From NCBI GenBank assembly GCA_002256385.1, contig NKJD01000014.1, positions 1-64,000 on the forward strand: 64,000 nucleotides of DNA. The letters are read 5' to 3'. Numbering within the stretch: the first letter of the stretch is position 1; every line of letters begins with the position of its first letter. The notes beneath the pieces are model-generated. The model had not been told where the DNA came from and did not search any database. It was given only the letters and a program-made list of their open reading frames with translations. Made by a program: the position numbers and the translations under genes. This document shows positions 7,259 to 14,747 of the stretch, in pieces. The DNA is from Flavobacterium sp. BFFFF2 (GTDB lineage: Bacteria; Bacteroidota; Bacteroidia; Flavobacteriales; Flavobacteriaceae).

Positions 7259-7367
7259 ACCTCATGCGATCAGCTCCACCGATTGACGCGCTCCAGTTCG
7301 ACCGAATAACCAGTACAGGAACCTTTGGCCTCATGCGATCAGCTCCACCGATTGACGCGCTCCAGTT
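7259..7367 (+). repeat. 69-bp direct repeats, right block
   Basis: Same family and orientation as 3044-3214; GCGCTCC starts at 7288 and 7357 (period 69). The block is a 3' portion of one unit, one full unit and the first bases of another. Together with the left block it brackets the replication and small-gene region (3215-7258). Confidence 0.9.
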
Positions 7368-7411
7368 TATCACATTGATAAAACATGAAAAAGGCTAAAA
7401 AAATTCACTTT

Positions 7412-7438
7412 TCGGGAAAAATCGGGAACAAATCGGGA
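7412..7438 (+). other. Right arm-type integrase site candidates (3 x TCGGGA)
   Basis: TCGGGA at 7412, 7422 and 7433, spaced 10-11 bp, one helical turn, in the same orientation as the two copies at 688 and 699. Between these and attR is an imperfect hairpin AAAGCCTTAAAA/TTTTAAGGCTTT. Confidence 0.5.
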
Positions 7439-7495
7439 TTGATTAAAAATAAAAAGCCTTAAAACGCTGTTTTTCAACATTTTAAGGCTTTGAGG

Positions 7496-7512
7496 TTGTG
7501 GGTCATACTGGA
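7496..7512. other. attR, right core attachment site
   Basis: 17 bp identical to 531-547, covering the discriminator, acceptor 3' strand and start of the T-arm of tRNA-Val(GAC). The tRNA remains intact on this side. Confidence 0.85.
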
Positions 7513-7573
7513 TTCGAACCAGTGACTTCTACCCTGTCAAGGTAACACTCTGAACCAACTGAGTTAATGACCC
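7499..7573 (-). tRNA. tRNA-Val(GAC)
   Basis: Full cloverleaf on the minus strand: acceptor GGGTCAT/ATGACCC, D-arm ACTC/GAGT, anticodon loop TTGACAG with anticodon GAC, T-arm ACTGG-TTCGAAT-CCAGT, discriminator A. CCA is not encoded. It is the integration target of the element, which now occupies its 3' flank. Confidence 0.95.
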
Positions 7574-7582
7574 TAAATAAAA

Positions 7583-7601
7583 AACTCCCTGTGAAGGGAG
7601 T
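7583..7601 (-). terminator. Hairpin with T-run between the two tRNA-Val genes
   Basis: Minus strand CTCCCT-TCAC-AGGGAG followed by six T. It may end or pause transcription after tRNA-Val(TAC), or act as a processing signal. Confidence 0.6.
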
Positions 7602-7603
7602 AG

Positions 7604-7678
7604 TGGGCGATGAGGGGTTCGAACCCCCGACCCCCTCGGTGTAAACGAGGTGCTCTGAACCAGCTGAGCTAATCGCCC
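7604..7678 (-). tRNA. tRNA-Val(TAC)
   Basis: Cloverleaf on the minus strand: acceptor GGGCGAT/ATCGCCC, D-arm GCTC/GAGC, anticodon loop TTTACAC with anticodon TAC, T-arm GGGGG-TTCGAAC-CCCTC with one mismatched pair, discriminator A. It is the first gene of the tRNA-Val pair. Confidence 0.95.
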
Positions 7679-7689
7679 TTAATGGGATG

Positions 7690-7721
7690 CAAATATAAGT
7701 TGAAAATGTTGAATAAGTCAA
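7690..7721 (-). promoter_or_regulatory. Promoter of the tRNA-Val genes
   Basis: -7 box TATATTTG (7697-7690) and a TTG at 7721-7719 with a 21-bp spacer, directly upstream of tRNA-Val(TAC). Confidence 0.6.
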
Positions 7722-7764
7722 GAAAATAAACTGATTTTTTTTTCGGAATTCAACACATTGATAA

Positions 7765-9939
7765 TCAATTATCAGCGGTACCGGCAAGTAATCCGAGCAA
7801 GGAAATGGCGGCTTCACTGATGCGTGTTCCTGGACCAAAAACGGCTACGGCACCTGCATCAAACAGGAATTGATAATCTTGTTGGGGTATAACCCCGCCC
7901 ACAATCACCATAATATCTTCGCGCCCGTATTTTTTTAATTCTTCAATTACCTGTGGTACTAAGGTTTTATGTCCGGCCGCCAACGAGGATACGCCCAAAA
8001 TATGCACGTCATTTTCTATGGCTTGTTTGGCAGCTTCGGCCGGCGTTTGAAACAACGGACCAATGTCCACGTCAAAACCCACATCGGCATAGCCAGTAGC
8101 TACAACTTTTGCACCTCTGTCGTGTCCATCTTGTCCCATTTTGGCAATCATGATGCGGGGTCGACGCCCTTCACGGACCGCAAATTCATCGGCCATTTGT
8201 TGCGCTTTTGCAAAACGCTCATCCTTTTTTATCTCTTTGCTATACACGCCGCTAAAACTTCTAATTTGCGCTTTATACCTGCCAAAAACCACTTCGAGGG
8301 CATCACTTATTTCACCAAGCGTGGCTCTGTTTCGGGCAGCTTCAACAGCTAAAGATAACAAATTATTTTCATCACCATGCAATTGCGATTCGGCCTTGTT
8401 TTCGGCACCTGCTCTAGCACATTCCGTTAATTTGGTTAAACAAGCTGTCACTTTGGCCTGATCACGTGTGGCTTTAATTTGCTGTAAACGTTCAATTTGT
8501 TGCTTGCGCACCATGTCATTATCAACATCTAAAATGTGCAATGGGTCTTCTTTTTCGAGTCGGTATTTATTGACACCAACAATAATGTCTTGTTCACTAT
8601 CAATGCGGGCTTGTTTGCGGGCCGCCGCTTCTTCAATGCGCAATTTTGGAATGCCTGCTTCAATAGCTTTGGTCATGCCGCCCAATTCTTCCACTTCTTG
8701 AATCAGCTCCCACGCTTTTTGGGAAATGTCATTGGTTAAACTTTCCACATAATAACTGCCAGCCCACGGATCGACCGTTTTGCAAATTTTGGTCTCTTCT
8801 TGCAAAAAAAGTTGGGTGTTGCGCGCAATGCGTGCCGAAAAGTCAGTGGGTAATGCAATGGCTTCATCCAATGCATTGGTATGCAAAGATTGTGTACCGC
8901 CAAAGGCAGCCGCCACCGCTTCTATACAAGTCCGCGCCACATTGTTAAATGGGTCTTGCTCGGTTAAACTCCAACCCGACGTTTGGCAATGGGTTCGGAG
9001 TGCCAAAGATTTTTCGTCCTGGGGGTTAAATTGTTTCAAGAGTTTTGCCCACAACATTCTACCTGCGCGCATCTTGGCGATTTCCATAAAATGGTTCATT
9101 CCCACGGCCCAAAAGAAGGATAGGCGAGGGGCAAATTCATCTATTTTCAGCCCAGTGGCCAAACCAGTTCGAATGTATTCTAACCCATCTGCTAAGGTAT
9201 AGGCCAATTCGATATCGGCCGTGGCACCCGCTTCTTGCATGTGATAGCCCGAAATGGAAATGGAATTGAATTTGGGCATTTTATTGCTGGTATATTCAAA
9301 AATATCAGCAATGATTTTCATGGATGGGGTAGGAGGATAAATGTAGGTATTACGTACCATAAACTCCTTTAGAATGTCATTCTGTATAGTTCCTGACAAC
9401 TGATCTGGCGAAACGCCTTGTTCTTCAGCTGCCACGATATAAAATGCCATAATGGGTAAAACAGCCCCGTTCATGGTCATAGAAACCGACATGTCACCGA
9501 GCGGAATTTGATCAAAAAGAATTTTCATATCCTCCACAGAATCAATAGCTACGCCCGCCTTACCTACATCGCCAAACACGCGTTCGTGGTCAGAATCATA
9601 CCCCCTATGGGTGGCCAAATCAAAGGCTACAGACAATCCTTTTTGGCCAGCAGCTAAATTTCGGCGGTAAAAAGCGTTGCTTTCTTCGGCAGTCGAAAAG
9701 CCTGCATACTGACGGATGGTCCAAGGTCGGCGCACATACATAGTGGCATAGGGTCCTCGAAGATACGGAGCAAAGCCCGCACCAAAACCAATGTGCTCTA
9801 GGTTTTCAATGTCATTTGCTGAATAGGCCGCTTTTAGGTCGATGCCCTCAGCTGTTTGGAAAGCTTCCGTTTCGGAAATGTTTGCTTGAGCCTTTGTGCT
9901 CGCGGCAAGCTGAATATGTTGGATATCTTTTCTTACCAT
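7765..9939 (-). CDS. mutB: Methylmalonyl-CoA mutase, large catalytic subunit
   Basis: Interconverts succinyl-CoA and (R)-methylmalonyl-CoA using adenosylcobalamin, linking propionate-type metabolism to the TCA cycle. 724 aa, normal for the large subunit. The N-terminal TIM barrel carries [18 protein letters not shown] (near 70), the [11 protein letters not shown] stretch (about 200) and [10 protein letters not shown] (about 235); the C-terminal cobalamin domain (from about 590) has [11 protein letters not shown] with the DxHxxG lower-ligand motif and SSLAAGHKT. It follows the TonB-like gene by 2 bp, and the small subunit lies just upstream of that, so all three are one transcript. Confidence 0.97.
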   Translation of the reverse strand: MVRKDIQHIQLAASTKAQANISETEAFQTAEGIDLKAAYSANDIENLEHIGFGAGFAPYLRGPYATMYVRRPWTIRQYAGFSTAEESNAFYRRNLAAGQKGLSVAFDLATHRGYDSDHERVFGDVGKAGVAIDSVEDMKILFDQIPLGDMSVSMTMNGAVLPIMAFYIVAAEEQGVSPDQLSGTIQNDILKEFMVRNTYIYPPTPSMKIIADIFEYTSNKMPKFNSISISGYHMQEAGATADIELAYTLADGLEYIRTGLATGLKIDEFAPRLSFFWAVGMNHFMEIAKMRAGRMLWAKLLKQFNPQDEKSLALRTHCQTSGWSLTEQDPFNNVARTCIEAVAAAFGGTQSLHTNALDEAIALPTDFSARIARNTQLFLQEETKICKTVDPWAGSYYVESLTNDISQKAWELIQEVEELGGMTKAIEAGIPKLRIEEAAARKQARIDSEQDIIVGVNKYRLEKEDPLHILDVDNDMVRKQQIERLQQIKATRDQAKVTACLTKLTECARAGAENKAESQLHGDENNLLSLAVEAARNRATLGEISDALEVVFGRYKAQIRSFSGVYSKEIKKDERFAKAQQMADEFAVREGRRPRIMIAKMGQDGHDRGAKVVATGYADVGFDVDIGPLFQTPAEAAKQAIENDVHILGVSSLAAGHKTLVPQVIEELKKYGREDIMVIVGGVIPQQDYQFLFDAGAVAVFGPGTRISEAAISLLGLLAGTADN

Positions 9940-9941
9940 AA

Positions 9942-10730
9942 TTAATTTTTTTCAGGCACAGTTTTAGGAGTTGAAACGATAGCAAAAGGCATGGTGTTTT
10001 GTACTCGAACTGTTTTACTATTTTGTTTCCCTGGAATCCATTTAGGACAGCCCTTTAATACCCGGAGTACTTCGTGGCCAACACCAAAACCCATGTCACG
10101 GATAATCTTGATATTGGACAATGAACCGTCTTTTTCAATAATAAATGAAGCGAATACTTTGCCATTTAATTCTTCTTCGTCTGGCATGATAAAATGCTTT
10201 TTGAAAAATTCATAGAACTTTTGCATGCCTCCCGGAAAATCTGGTTTTACTTCAACGCCAGCTATATGGTAAATGGTATTGTCATCTTCTATTTCCGAGG
10301 TTGCTGTCGATTCGCGAGGTGGTTCAATCGTCAATCCTCGGTCTCCTCCCATTTCATCGTCTTCATAAGGGTTGAACATGGTTCTAATAATGTGACAAGC
10401 AACTGCTTTGCCTTTTATGAGCGCAGGTACCCATTTTGGACTTTTTGCAATCACACGTAATGCTTCTTTGTCGTTCGGTGTTCCTAGCGGATTAACCAGC
10501 TGTACATCAGTAATTGAGCCGTTTTTTTGCACGGTAAATGACAAACTGATGTGTTTATTTTGGTCCTTTTGAGGGACCCATTTAAAATTCTTTTGCACAA
10601 AATCGATATAATAATTCCACCCACCCGGAAAATAAGGGGCCGAAGAAACATCTTGCTCCTTATACACTTTTGATTGTGCACTGATTACTGAAACAGCTAA
10701 TAGCAACACTAAAACCAATATTTTTTTCAT
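9942..10730 (-). CDS. Secreted protein with two TonB C-terminal-like domains
   Basis: 262 aa from the ATG at 10730, which gives a clean signal peptide ([19 protein letters not shown]); an ATG 18 bp upstream overlaps mutA and is less likely. Two repeats of a TonB C-terminal-like fold follow, about residues 35-110 and 160-245; each begins with a Pro-Gly-Gly ([24 protein letters not shown]) and contains a 'dG.i..v' strand ([26 protein letters not shown]). There is no membrane anchor or proline-rich linker, so it is not an ordinary TonB energiser but a periplasmic TonB-CTD protein of the type common in Bacteroidota. Its position between the mutase subunit genes is odd. Confidence 0.8.
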   Translation of the reverse strand: MKKILVLVLLLAVSVISAQSKVYKEQDVSSAPYFPGGWNYYIDFVQKNFKWVPQKDQNKHISLSFTVQKNGSITDVQLVNPLGTPNDKEALRVIAKSPKWVPALIKGKAVACHIIRTMFNPYEDDEMGGDRGLTIEPPRESTATSEIEDDNTIYHIAGVEVKPDFPGGMQKFYEFFKKHFIMPDEEELNGKVFASFIIEKDGSLSNIKIIRDMGFGVGHEVLRVLKGCPKWIPGKQNSKTVRVQNTMPFAIVSTPKTVPEKN

Positions 10731-10734
10731 AAAA

Positions 10735-12096
10735 CTATTCGGTTTCAAGTCTTTCTTGCTCCATTTTCTCGGCCAATCGCTTTTCGATGATCGGGATGAT
10801 CAGTGTTTTACGCGGATGTTGTTTCACAAATGGGTACAGTTCCAAATCGTGTTTCATCCTGTCGTTTTTATTGGGATACTTGTTGGTACCTAATAAAATT
10901 TCTGCGCCATTGTCAAACAAATCTTGTTCTTTAGCAGCACTCTCGCTCACTTTCTTTTGAATGTTTCCAACCAATAATTGCGAAAGGAAGCCTCCTTTTT
11001 CTTCTATTTCCTTGAACAGCATCAAAGCCTTATCGGCCAGTTGACTGGTCAGACTTTCTACATAATAGGCACCGTCAGTGGGGTTATTGACTTTGTCAAA
11101 ATAACTTTCGTGTTTTAGGACCAATAATTGGTTGCGGGCAATGCGGTCGCCAAATTCGTTGTCTTTGTGATACAATGCATCGTAAGGCAAGTTGGCAATG
11201 CTGTTGGCTCCGCCTAAAATGGCCGACATGCATTCGGTGGTTGTTCGCAACATGTTTACATTATAATCGTACAAAGTTTTGTTGCGTTTGGTAGGCGTTA
11301 CCAAAATATGACAATCAAAATGATGGTCGTATTCGGCGGCTAAGGTGTTGAATAATACCCGTAACGCTTTCAGCTTTGCCATTTCAAAGAAATAATTGGT
11401 GCCAACGGCTACTTCAATGGTAATGGGTTGATTGATGTCTTTTATTTGATTGAAATACTCGTTGATGTGCGCTAAGGTATAAGCCAATTGCTGTACCATA
11501 TTAGCCCCCGCATTTTGGTAAATGCCCGCATTGATATAAAGAAAGGGAATGGTTGTTTTTGCTGAAATGGCTTGTAATTTTTCGAAATCTTGAGTCTCAT
11601 TTGCAAACCAATTCCCGTCTTTGCAAAGCTGACCTATCGGGTCTAATTCTATCACACATTTGCTGCTATTTGTGTTAGCAAAATCATTGATTTTTTTTAC
11701 GAAATCGATTGATAAAAAAGGCAAATAAAAAAAATAGGTTGTGTTTTCAAGGGGAAGATTTTGCATTAAATCAGCTATTGAAACGGCCTCGTTTTCAATG
11801 GTAAATCGAATGCTTTCTGCGCCCCGATGCAAGGAATCCAATGCTCTTTTGTTGGATAAAAAGACGTCATGTACAAAAATGTTTTGCACAATATGGAAAC
11901 TGTTTGGTGGGGTGTTGACGTGAACCTTCTTTATTTCTTCATCAAAATGATAGAAAGGTTTTACTTTGATGCCTTCAGCTGATTCCCAAACGACGGTTTG
12001 GTTGAAATCGGCCCCTTTGAGTTCGTATTGAATTTGTTGCTTCCATTTGGCCGATGAAAGGGGGTCAAATTCATTGAAAAGGGTTTTTTTTTCCAT
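10735..12096 (-). CDS. mutA: Methylmalonyl-CoA mutase, small subunit
   Basis: Non-catalytic partner of MutB. 453 aa with the mutase barrel region (for example NDRMKHDLELYPF at the end, TDGAYYVESLT near 350, corresponding to [11 protein letters not shown] in MutB) but no DxHxxG motif. The C-terminal cobalamin-like domain seen in longer small subunits is absent; short forms are usual in flavobacteria. It starts 3 bp after the divIC stop and is separated from mutB by the TonB-like gene. Confidence 0.93.
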   Translation of the reverse strand: MEKKTLFNEFDPLSSAKWKQQIQYELKGADFNQTVVWESAEGIKVKPFYHFDEEIKKVHVNTPPNSFHIVQNIFVHDVFLSNKRALDSLHRGAESIRFTIENEAVSIADLMQNLPLENTTYFFYLPFLSIDFVKKINDFANTNSSKCVIELDPIGQLCKDGNWFANETQDFEKLQAISAKTTIPFLYINAGIYQNAGANMVQQLAYTLAHINEYFNQIKDINQPITIEVAVGTNYFFEMAKLKALRVLFNTLAAEYDHHFDCHILVTPTKRNKTLYDYNVNMLRTTTECMSAILGGANSIANLPYDALYHKDNEFGDRIARNQLLVLKHESYFDKVNNPTDGAYYVESLTSQLADKALMLFKEIEEKGGFLSQLLVGNIQKKVSESAAKEQDLFDNGAEILLGTNKYPNKNDRMKHDLELYPFVKQHPRKTLIIPIIEKRLAEKMEQERLETE

Positions 12097-12099
12097 GAA

Positions 12100-12447
12100 T
12101 TATTGATTTGATGGTGAAGTCGATTCAGTTAATGAATCTGCTTCAAATTCGATGAGATAGATATCTTCGTTTTCGCGCTTCATAAAATATTTTTCACGCG
12201 CATATTTTTCAACCTGATCTAGGTTTTTCAACTTTTTAATCTGGGTTTCATCATGATGAATTTGTTCCCGGTAGTACCGAATGTTGTCTTCTAATTCGTC
12301 AATATCCCGATCTAACACCCGATGTTCCACATAAGAATAGTTATCGAGAAATAACATCCAAACCATGAAAAACACAAACACAAGTACATAGCGGTTTCCT
12401 ATATATCGAAGTATTGCATACCGAGAAAGGATACCTTGCCAAAACAT
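12100..12447 (-). CDS. Septum formation initiator, DivIC/FtsB-like
   Basis: 115 aa. A short cytoplasmic N-terminus, one membrane helix (about residues 22-38, YVLVFVFFMVWMLFL) and a periplasmic coiled coil (about 48-80, LEDNIRYYREQI...), ending in the conserved KYAREKYFMKRENEDIYLIEF signature of DivIC/FtsB. It recruits late division proteins at the septum with FtsL/FtsQ. The gene lies between udk and mutA, the common flavobacterial order. Confidence 0.88.
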   Translation of the reverse strand: MFWQGILSRYAILRYIGNRYVLVFVFFMVWMLFLDNYSYVEHRVLDRDIDELEDNIRYYREQIHHDETQIKKLKNLDQVEKYAREKYFMKRENEDIYLIEFEADSLTESTSPSNQ

Positions 12448-12468
12448 ACAATGAATTTTAGGGTAAAG

Positions 12469-13077
12469 TTACGTAATTCTTTGGTTGATTACCGCACGAA
12501 CCACATCAATGGCCACTGTATTGTATTTGTCGTTCGGAATAATGATGTCGGCAAATGCTTTGGTCGGCTCAATAAATTGCTGGTGCATGGGCTTCAAAGT
12601 CGATTGATAGCGGTTCAACACCTCTTCCATATCGCGGCCACGTTCTGAGATATCTCTTTTTAAACGGCGAATGAGTCGTTCGTCCGAATCGGCGTGGACA
12701 AATATTTTCACGTCAAACATTTCACGAAGTACCTGGTGTGTGAAAATTAAAATCCCTTCCACAATCATCACTTTTCGAGGATGGGTGACGATGGTATCTT
12801 GCGTTCGGTTGTGCGTTACAAACGAATAAACGGGTTGTTCAATGGTTTTTCCCTCCTTTAAATCGATTAAATGCTCTACCATCAAATCAAAATCAATGGC
12901 ACGGGGGTGGTCAAAATTAATAAGTGCCCGTTCGTCGAAACTGAGGTTTTGTGTTTCTTTATAATAGGAATCTTGTGAAATGATACCCACTTCAGTTTCC
13001 GGAAGTTCATTCATAATTTGGTGAACGACAGTTGTTTTACCACTCCCTGTTCCACCTGCAATTCCTATAATTAACAT
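12469..13077 (-). CDS. udk: Uridine kinase
   Basis: Phosphorylates uridine and cytidine to UMP and CMP in pyrimidine salvage. 202 aa, standard length. Walker A GGTGSGKT at residues 8-15; the QDSYYK motif near 37; NFDHPRAID near 54; the lid region RRLKRDISERGRD near 135. It is the first gene of the udk-divIC-mutA-(TonB-like)-mutB operon. Confidence 0.95.
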   Translation of the reverse strand: MLIIGIAGGTGSGKTTVVHQIMNELPETEVGIISQDSYYKETQNLSFDERALINFDHPRAIDFDLMVEHLIDLKEGKTIEQPVYSFVTHNRTQDTIVTHPRKVMIVEGILIFTHQVLREMFDVKIFVHADSDERLIRRLKRDISERGRDMEEVLNRYQSTLKPMHQQFIEPTKAFADIIIPNDKYNTVAIDVVRAVINQRIT

Positions 13078-13103
13078 ATAAAGGCTTTTATTTTTTCTGT
13101 TGC

Positions 13104-13111
13104 CAAAGGTA
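13104..13111 (-). promoter_or_regulatory. -7 box of the udk operon promoter
   Basis: Minus strand TACCTTTG, matching TAnnTTTG, 27 bp upstream of the udk ATG. Confidence 0.5.
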
Positions 13112-13192
13112 TAAATTCCCGTTTCATAATCCCCAATTTTAACCGATCAACTTTTCCAAAATCCTTGTTGAAAAACTAATTACATTTAACAC

Positions 13193-13221
13193 TTGCTCGT
13201 AATTATATTTTGGTATATTTG
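13193..13221 (+). promoter_or_regulatory. Promoter of tRNA-Pro (first copy)
   Basis: TTG at 13193-13195, 18-bp spacer, then -7 box TATATTTG at 13214-13221, about 10 bp before the tRNA. Confidence 0.7.
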
Positions 13222-13231
13222 CCCTCCACTT

Positions 13232-13305
13232 CGGGGTGTAGCGTAGCCCGGTATCGCGCCTGGTTTGGGACCAGGAGGTCGTAGGTTCGAATCCTGCCAC
13301 CCCGA
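13232..13305 (+). tRNA. tRNA-Pro(TGG), first copy
   Basis: Cloverleaf with acceptor CGGGGTG/CACCCCG, anticodon loop TTTGGGA (anticodon TGG) in a CCTGG/CCAGG stem, T-arm GTAGG-TTCGAAT-CCTGC, discriminator A. Identical in sequence to 23735-23808. Confidence 0.96.
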
Positions 13306-13311
13306 CCGAAA

Positions 13312-13339
13312 AAAGTTGAACGAAAGTTCAACTTTTTTT
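13312..13339 (+). terminator. tRNA-Pro terminator and first hairpin of the array
   Basis: GTTGAAC-GAAA-GTTCAAC followed by seven T, beginning 9 nt after the tRNA. The hairpin core GAAC/GTTC is shared with the other two tRNA-linked loci. Confidence 0.8.
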
Positions 13340-13383
13340 ATTTCTGCAAACCCCCAAGCTTGCTTGGAAGGGTTTGCAGAAAT
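13340..13383 (+). repeat. Large lead hairpin after tRNA-Pro (first copy)
   Basis: Perfect 14-bp stem ATTTCTGCAAACCC/GGGTTTGCAGAAAT enclosing an inner hairpin CCAAGC-TT-GCTTGG plus AA. The outer stem sequence is unlike those of the other two loci, while the tip CAAGCTTGCTTG is shared. Confidence 0.85.
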
Positions 13384-13392
13384 AAAAAAAGG

Positions 13393-13893
13393 CAACGGCT
13401 TCGCCGTTGAACTTTTTTCGAGCAACGACCCCCCTTCAGGATCAGCGAAGCTAATCCTGCTTGCTTGGAAGGGTTTGTAGAAATAAAAAGAATCAACGGC
13501 TCCGCCGTTGTTTTTTTTTGTTGAGCAACGAACCATCTTCAGGATCACCGACCGAAGGGAGGTAATCCTGCTGAAATGATGAATTTTGAATGATTTGACG
13601 GCTTCGCCGTTGAACTTTTTTCGAGCAACGACCCCCCTTCAGGATCAGCGAAGCTAATCCTGCTGAAATGATGAATTTTGAAAGATGAATTTTGAATGAT
13701 TTGACGGCTTCGCCGTTGAACTTTTTTCGAGCAACGACCCCTTCACAGGATCAGCGAGCGAAGGGAGCTAATCCTTTTGGAATTTTGAATTTTGAATGAT
13801 TTGAGGTTTGAGATTTTGACGTTTATTATGCAACGGCTTCGCCGTTGAACTTTTTTCGAGCAACGACCCCCCTTCAGGATCAGCGAAGCTAAT
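13393..13893 (+). repeat. Hairpin array after tRNA-Pro, first copy (5 units)
   Basis: Each unit has hairpin 1 (AACGGC-TTC-GCCGTT or close variants), a linker like GAACTTTTTTCGAGCAACGA, then hairpin 2 (AGGATCAGC-GAA-GCTAATCCT). Hairpin 2 starts at 13438, 13541, 13641, 13747 and 13876. In the second unit its stem changes on both sides (ACC/GGT instead of AGC/GCT). Units 2 and 4 have longer loops (GACCGAAGGGA, GAGCGAAGGGA). The sequence between units 1 and 2 repeats the right half of the large lead hairpin. Confidence 0.9.
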
Positions 13894-13950
13894 ATTGAGT
13901 TGATTTTGAGATTTAAAGATTTTAGATTTTATCCTTATACTTGTTGTAAA

Positions 13951-13958
13951 TAAATTTG
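13951..13958 (+). promoter_or_regulatory. -7 box upstream of the 159-aa gene
   Basis: TAAATTTG matches TAnnTTTG, about 93 bp before the chosen ATG at 14052. It overlaps the TTG that would open a longer frame, so the longer start is unlikely. Confidence 0.4.
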
Positions 13959-14051
13959 CTGCTTTTTTACCCTTCAAAAAACACACATCAAGCAACTGCT
14001 ATTAGTAAGTTAGCAAAAACCACTAGATTACTAAAATTAGAACCACAGTTT

Positions 14052-14531
14052 ATGAAACTTTTACTTGGAATTATTTCAATTATTATTTGGACCTCAAACG
14101 TTGAAGTTAGAAAGACTATAATTGGAAATATTGAAAGTTTCAACATTGAAGTTGCTGTTGAAATAGACAATAGTAGATGGACTGATGAAATTAGTTTTGA
14201 ACATGTTATCAAAGAAATAGTAATTTTTAAGCACCAATCGAAAATACTAAAAACTGAAATCATTAACTTAAAAAATCTTGACGGATATGTGTTATCTGAA
14301 ATTGCATTAATGAAATCTGGAAATAGGAATTTTTACAGAATGGATTATTACAGATCAAATGGAAGCCCAGAAATATCTATTTTTTATGATATTTATGGTT
14401 CTAGAATATGCAAAATGAATTGCCCAAGAAATGAAACAATTTATCTATTTATCAAAAAAGGATATAAGAAGTCGTTTTTTGACTACGACAATATGAAGCA
14501 AATGAAAACCTATGATTTAGATTTATTATAA
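14052..14531 (+). CDS. Hypothetical exported protein, 159 aa
   Basis: Not recognised. From ATG 14052 there is a hydrophobic N-terminus (MKLLLGIISIIIWTSN) that could be a signal peptide or anchor, then a mixed alpha/beta domain. An upstream frame extension exists from TTG 13956 but overlaps the promoter box. AT-rich and followed directly by a cassette-like repeat, so it belongs to the accessory block 13950-17150. Confidence 0.55.
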   Translation: MKLLLGIISIIIWTSNVEVRKTIIGNIESFNIEVAVEIDNSRWTDEISFEHVIKEIVIFKHQSKILKTEIINLKNLDGYVLSEIALMKSGNRNFYRMDYYRSNGSPEISIFYDIYGSRICKMNCPRNETIYLFIKKGYKKSFFDYDNMKQMKTYDLDLL

Positions 14532-14747
14532 CCGTGGCTTCTGCTAACAGGCGTTTGGCAAGATTGCGAATTTTGTTATAAATTCACGTTTATTTCTCGC
14601 AAGAATTTTTATCTTTAACAGAAAATAATCAGTTCCGCAGGCCGCTACTGCCGCCAAGCGGCGAAACGTTGTGGGCGTCACGCATGGGCGACAGTGCAAA
14701 CGCTGCACTGTGGTGCAAGAAATTAGCTTGGACAAATAAATAGAACC
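14532..14747. repeat. Cassette-like intergenic repeat (first copy)
   Basis: Starts with CTGCTAACAGGCGTTTGGCAAG just after a stop codon and contains AATTTTTATCTTTAACAGAA (14604-14623) and GGCGAAACGTTGTGGGCG (about 14664). A related stretch lies at 16462-16528, sharing TTCACGTTTA, 25 identical bases around TTTTTATCTTTAACAGAAAA, and GCGAAACGTT. The GCTAACA...CGTTGTG layout resembles cassette recombination sites, but no integron integrase is in the window. Confidence 0.5.

Larger units (their letters stand above)
531..7512 (+). mobile_element. Integrative element of about 7 kb in the tRNA-Val(GAC) 3' end
   Basis: A 17-bp direct repeat TTGTGGGTCATACTGGA lies at 531-547 and 7496-7512; the right copy is the 3' end of an intact tRNA-Val gene. 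Between them are a tyrosine recombinase next to the left end, TCGGGA arm-type repeats near both ends, a replication protein, helix-turn-helix proteins and small unknown genes, in DNA visibly more AT-rich than its flanks. Nothing resembling capsid, portal, Zot-type ATPase or relaxase is present, so it looks like a satellite-like or plasmid-like integrative element rather than a complete phage. Loss of 531-7495 would restore the tRNA with its original 3' flank. Confidence 0.85.

Noticed and set aside
531..7512. Complete filamentous prophage
   Set aside because: No Zot/pI ATPase, coat-protein cluster or adsorption protein; only the replication gene and a small membrane protein fit.
7503..7838. 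Minus-strand frame across the tRNA-Val genes
   Set aside because: It reads through two tRNAs and the end of mutB; the product has tRNA-like translation artefacts.
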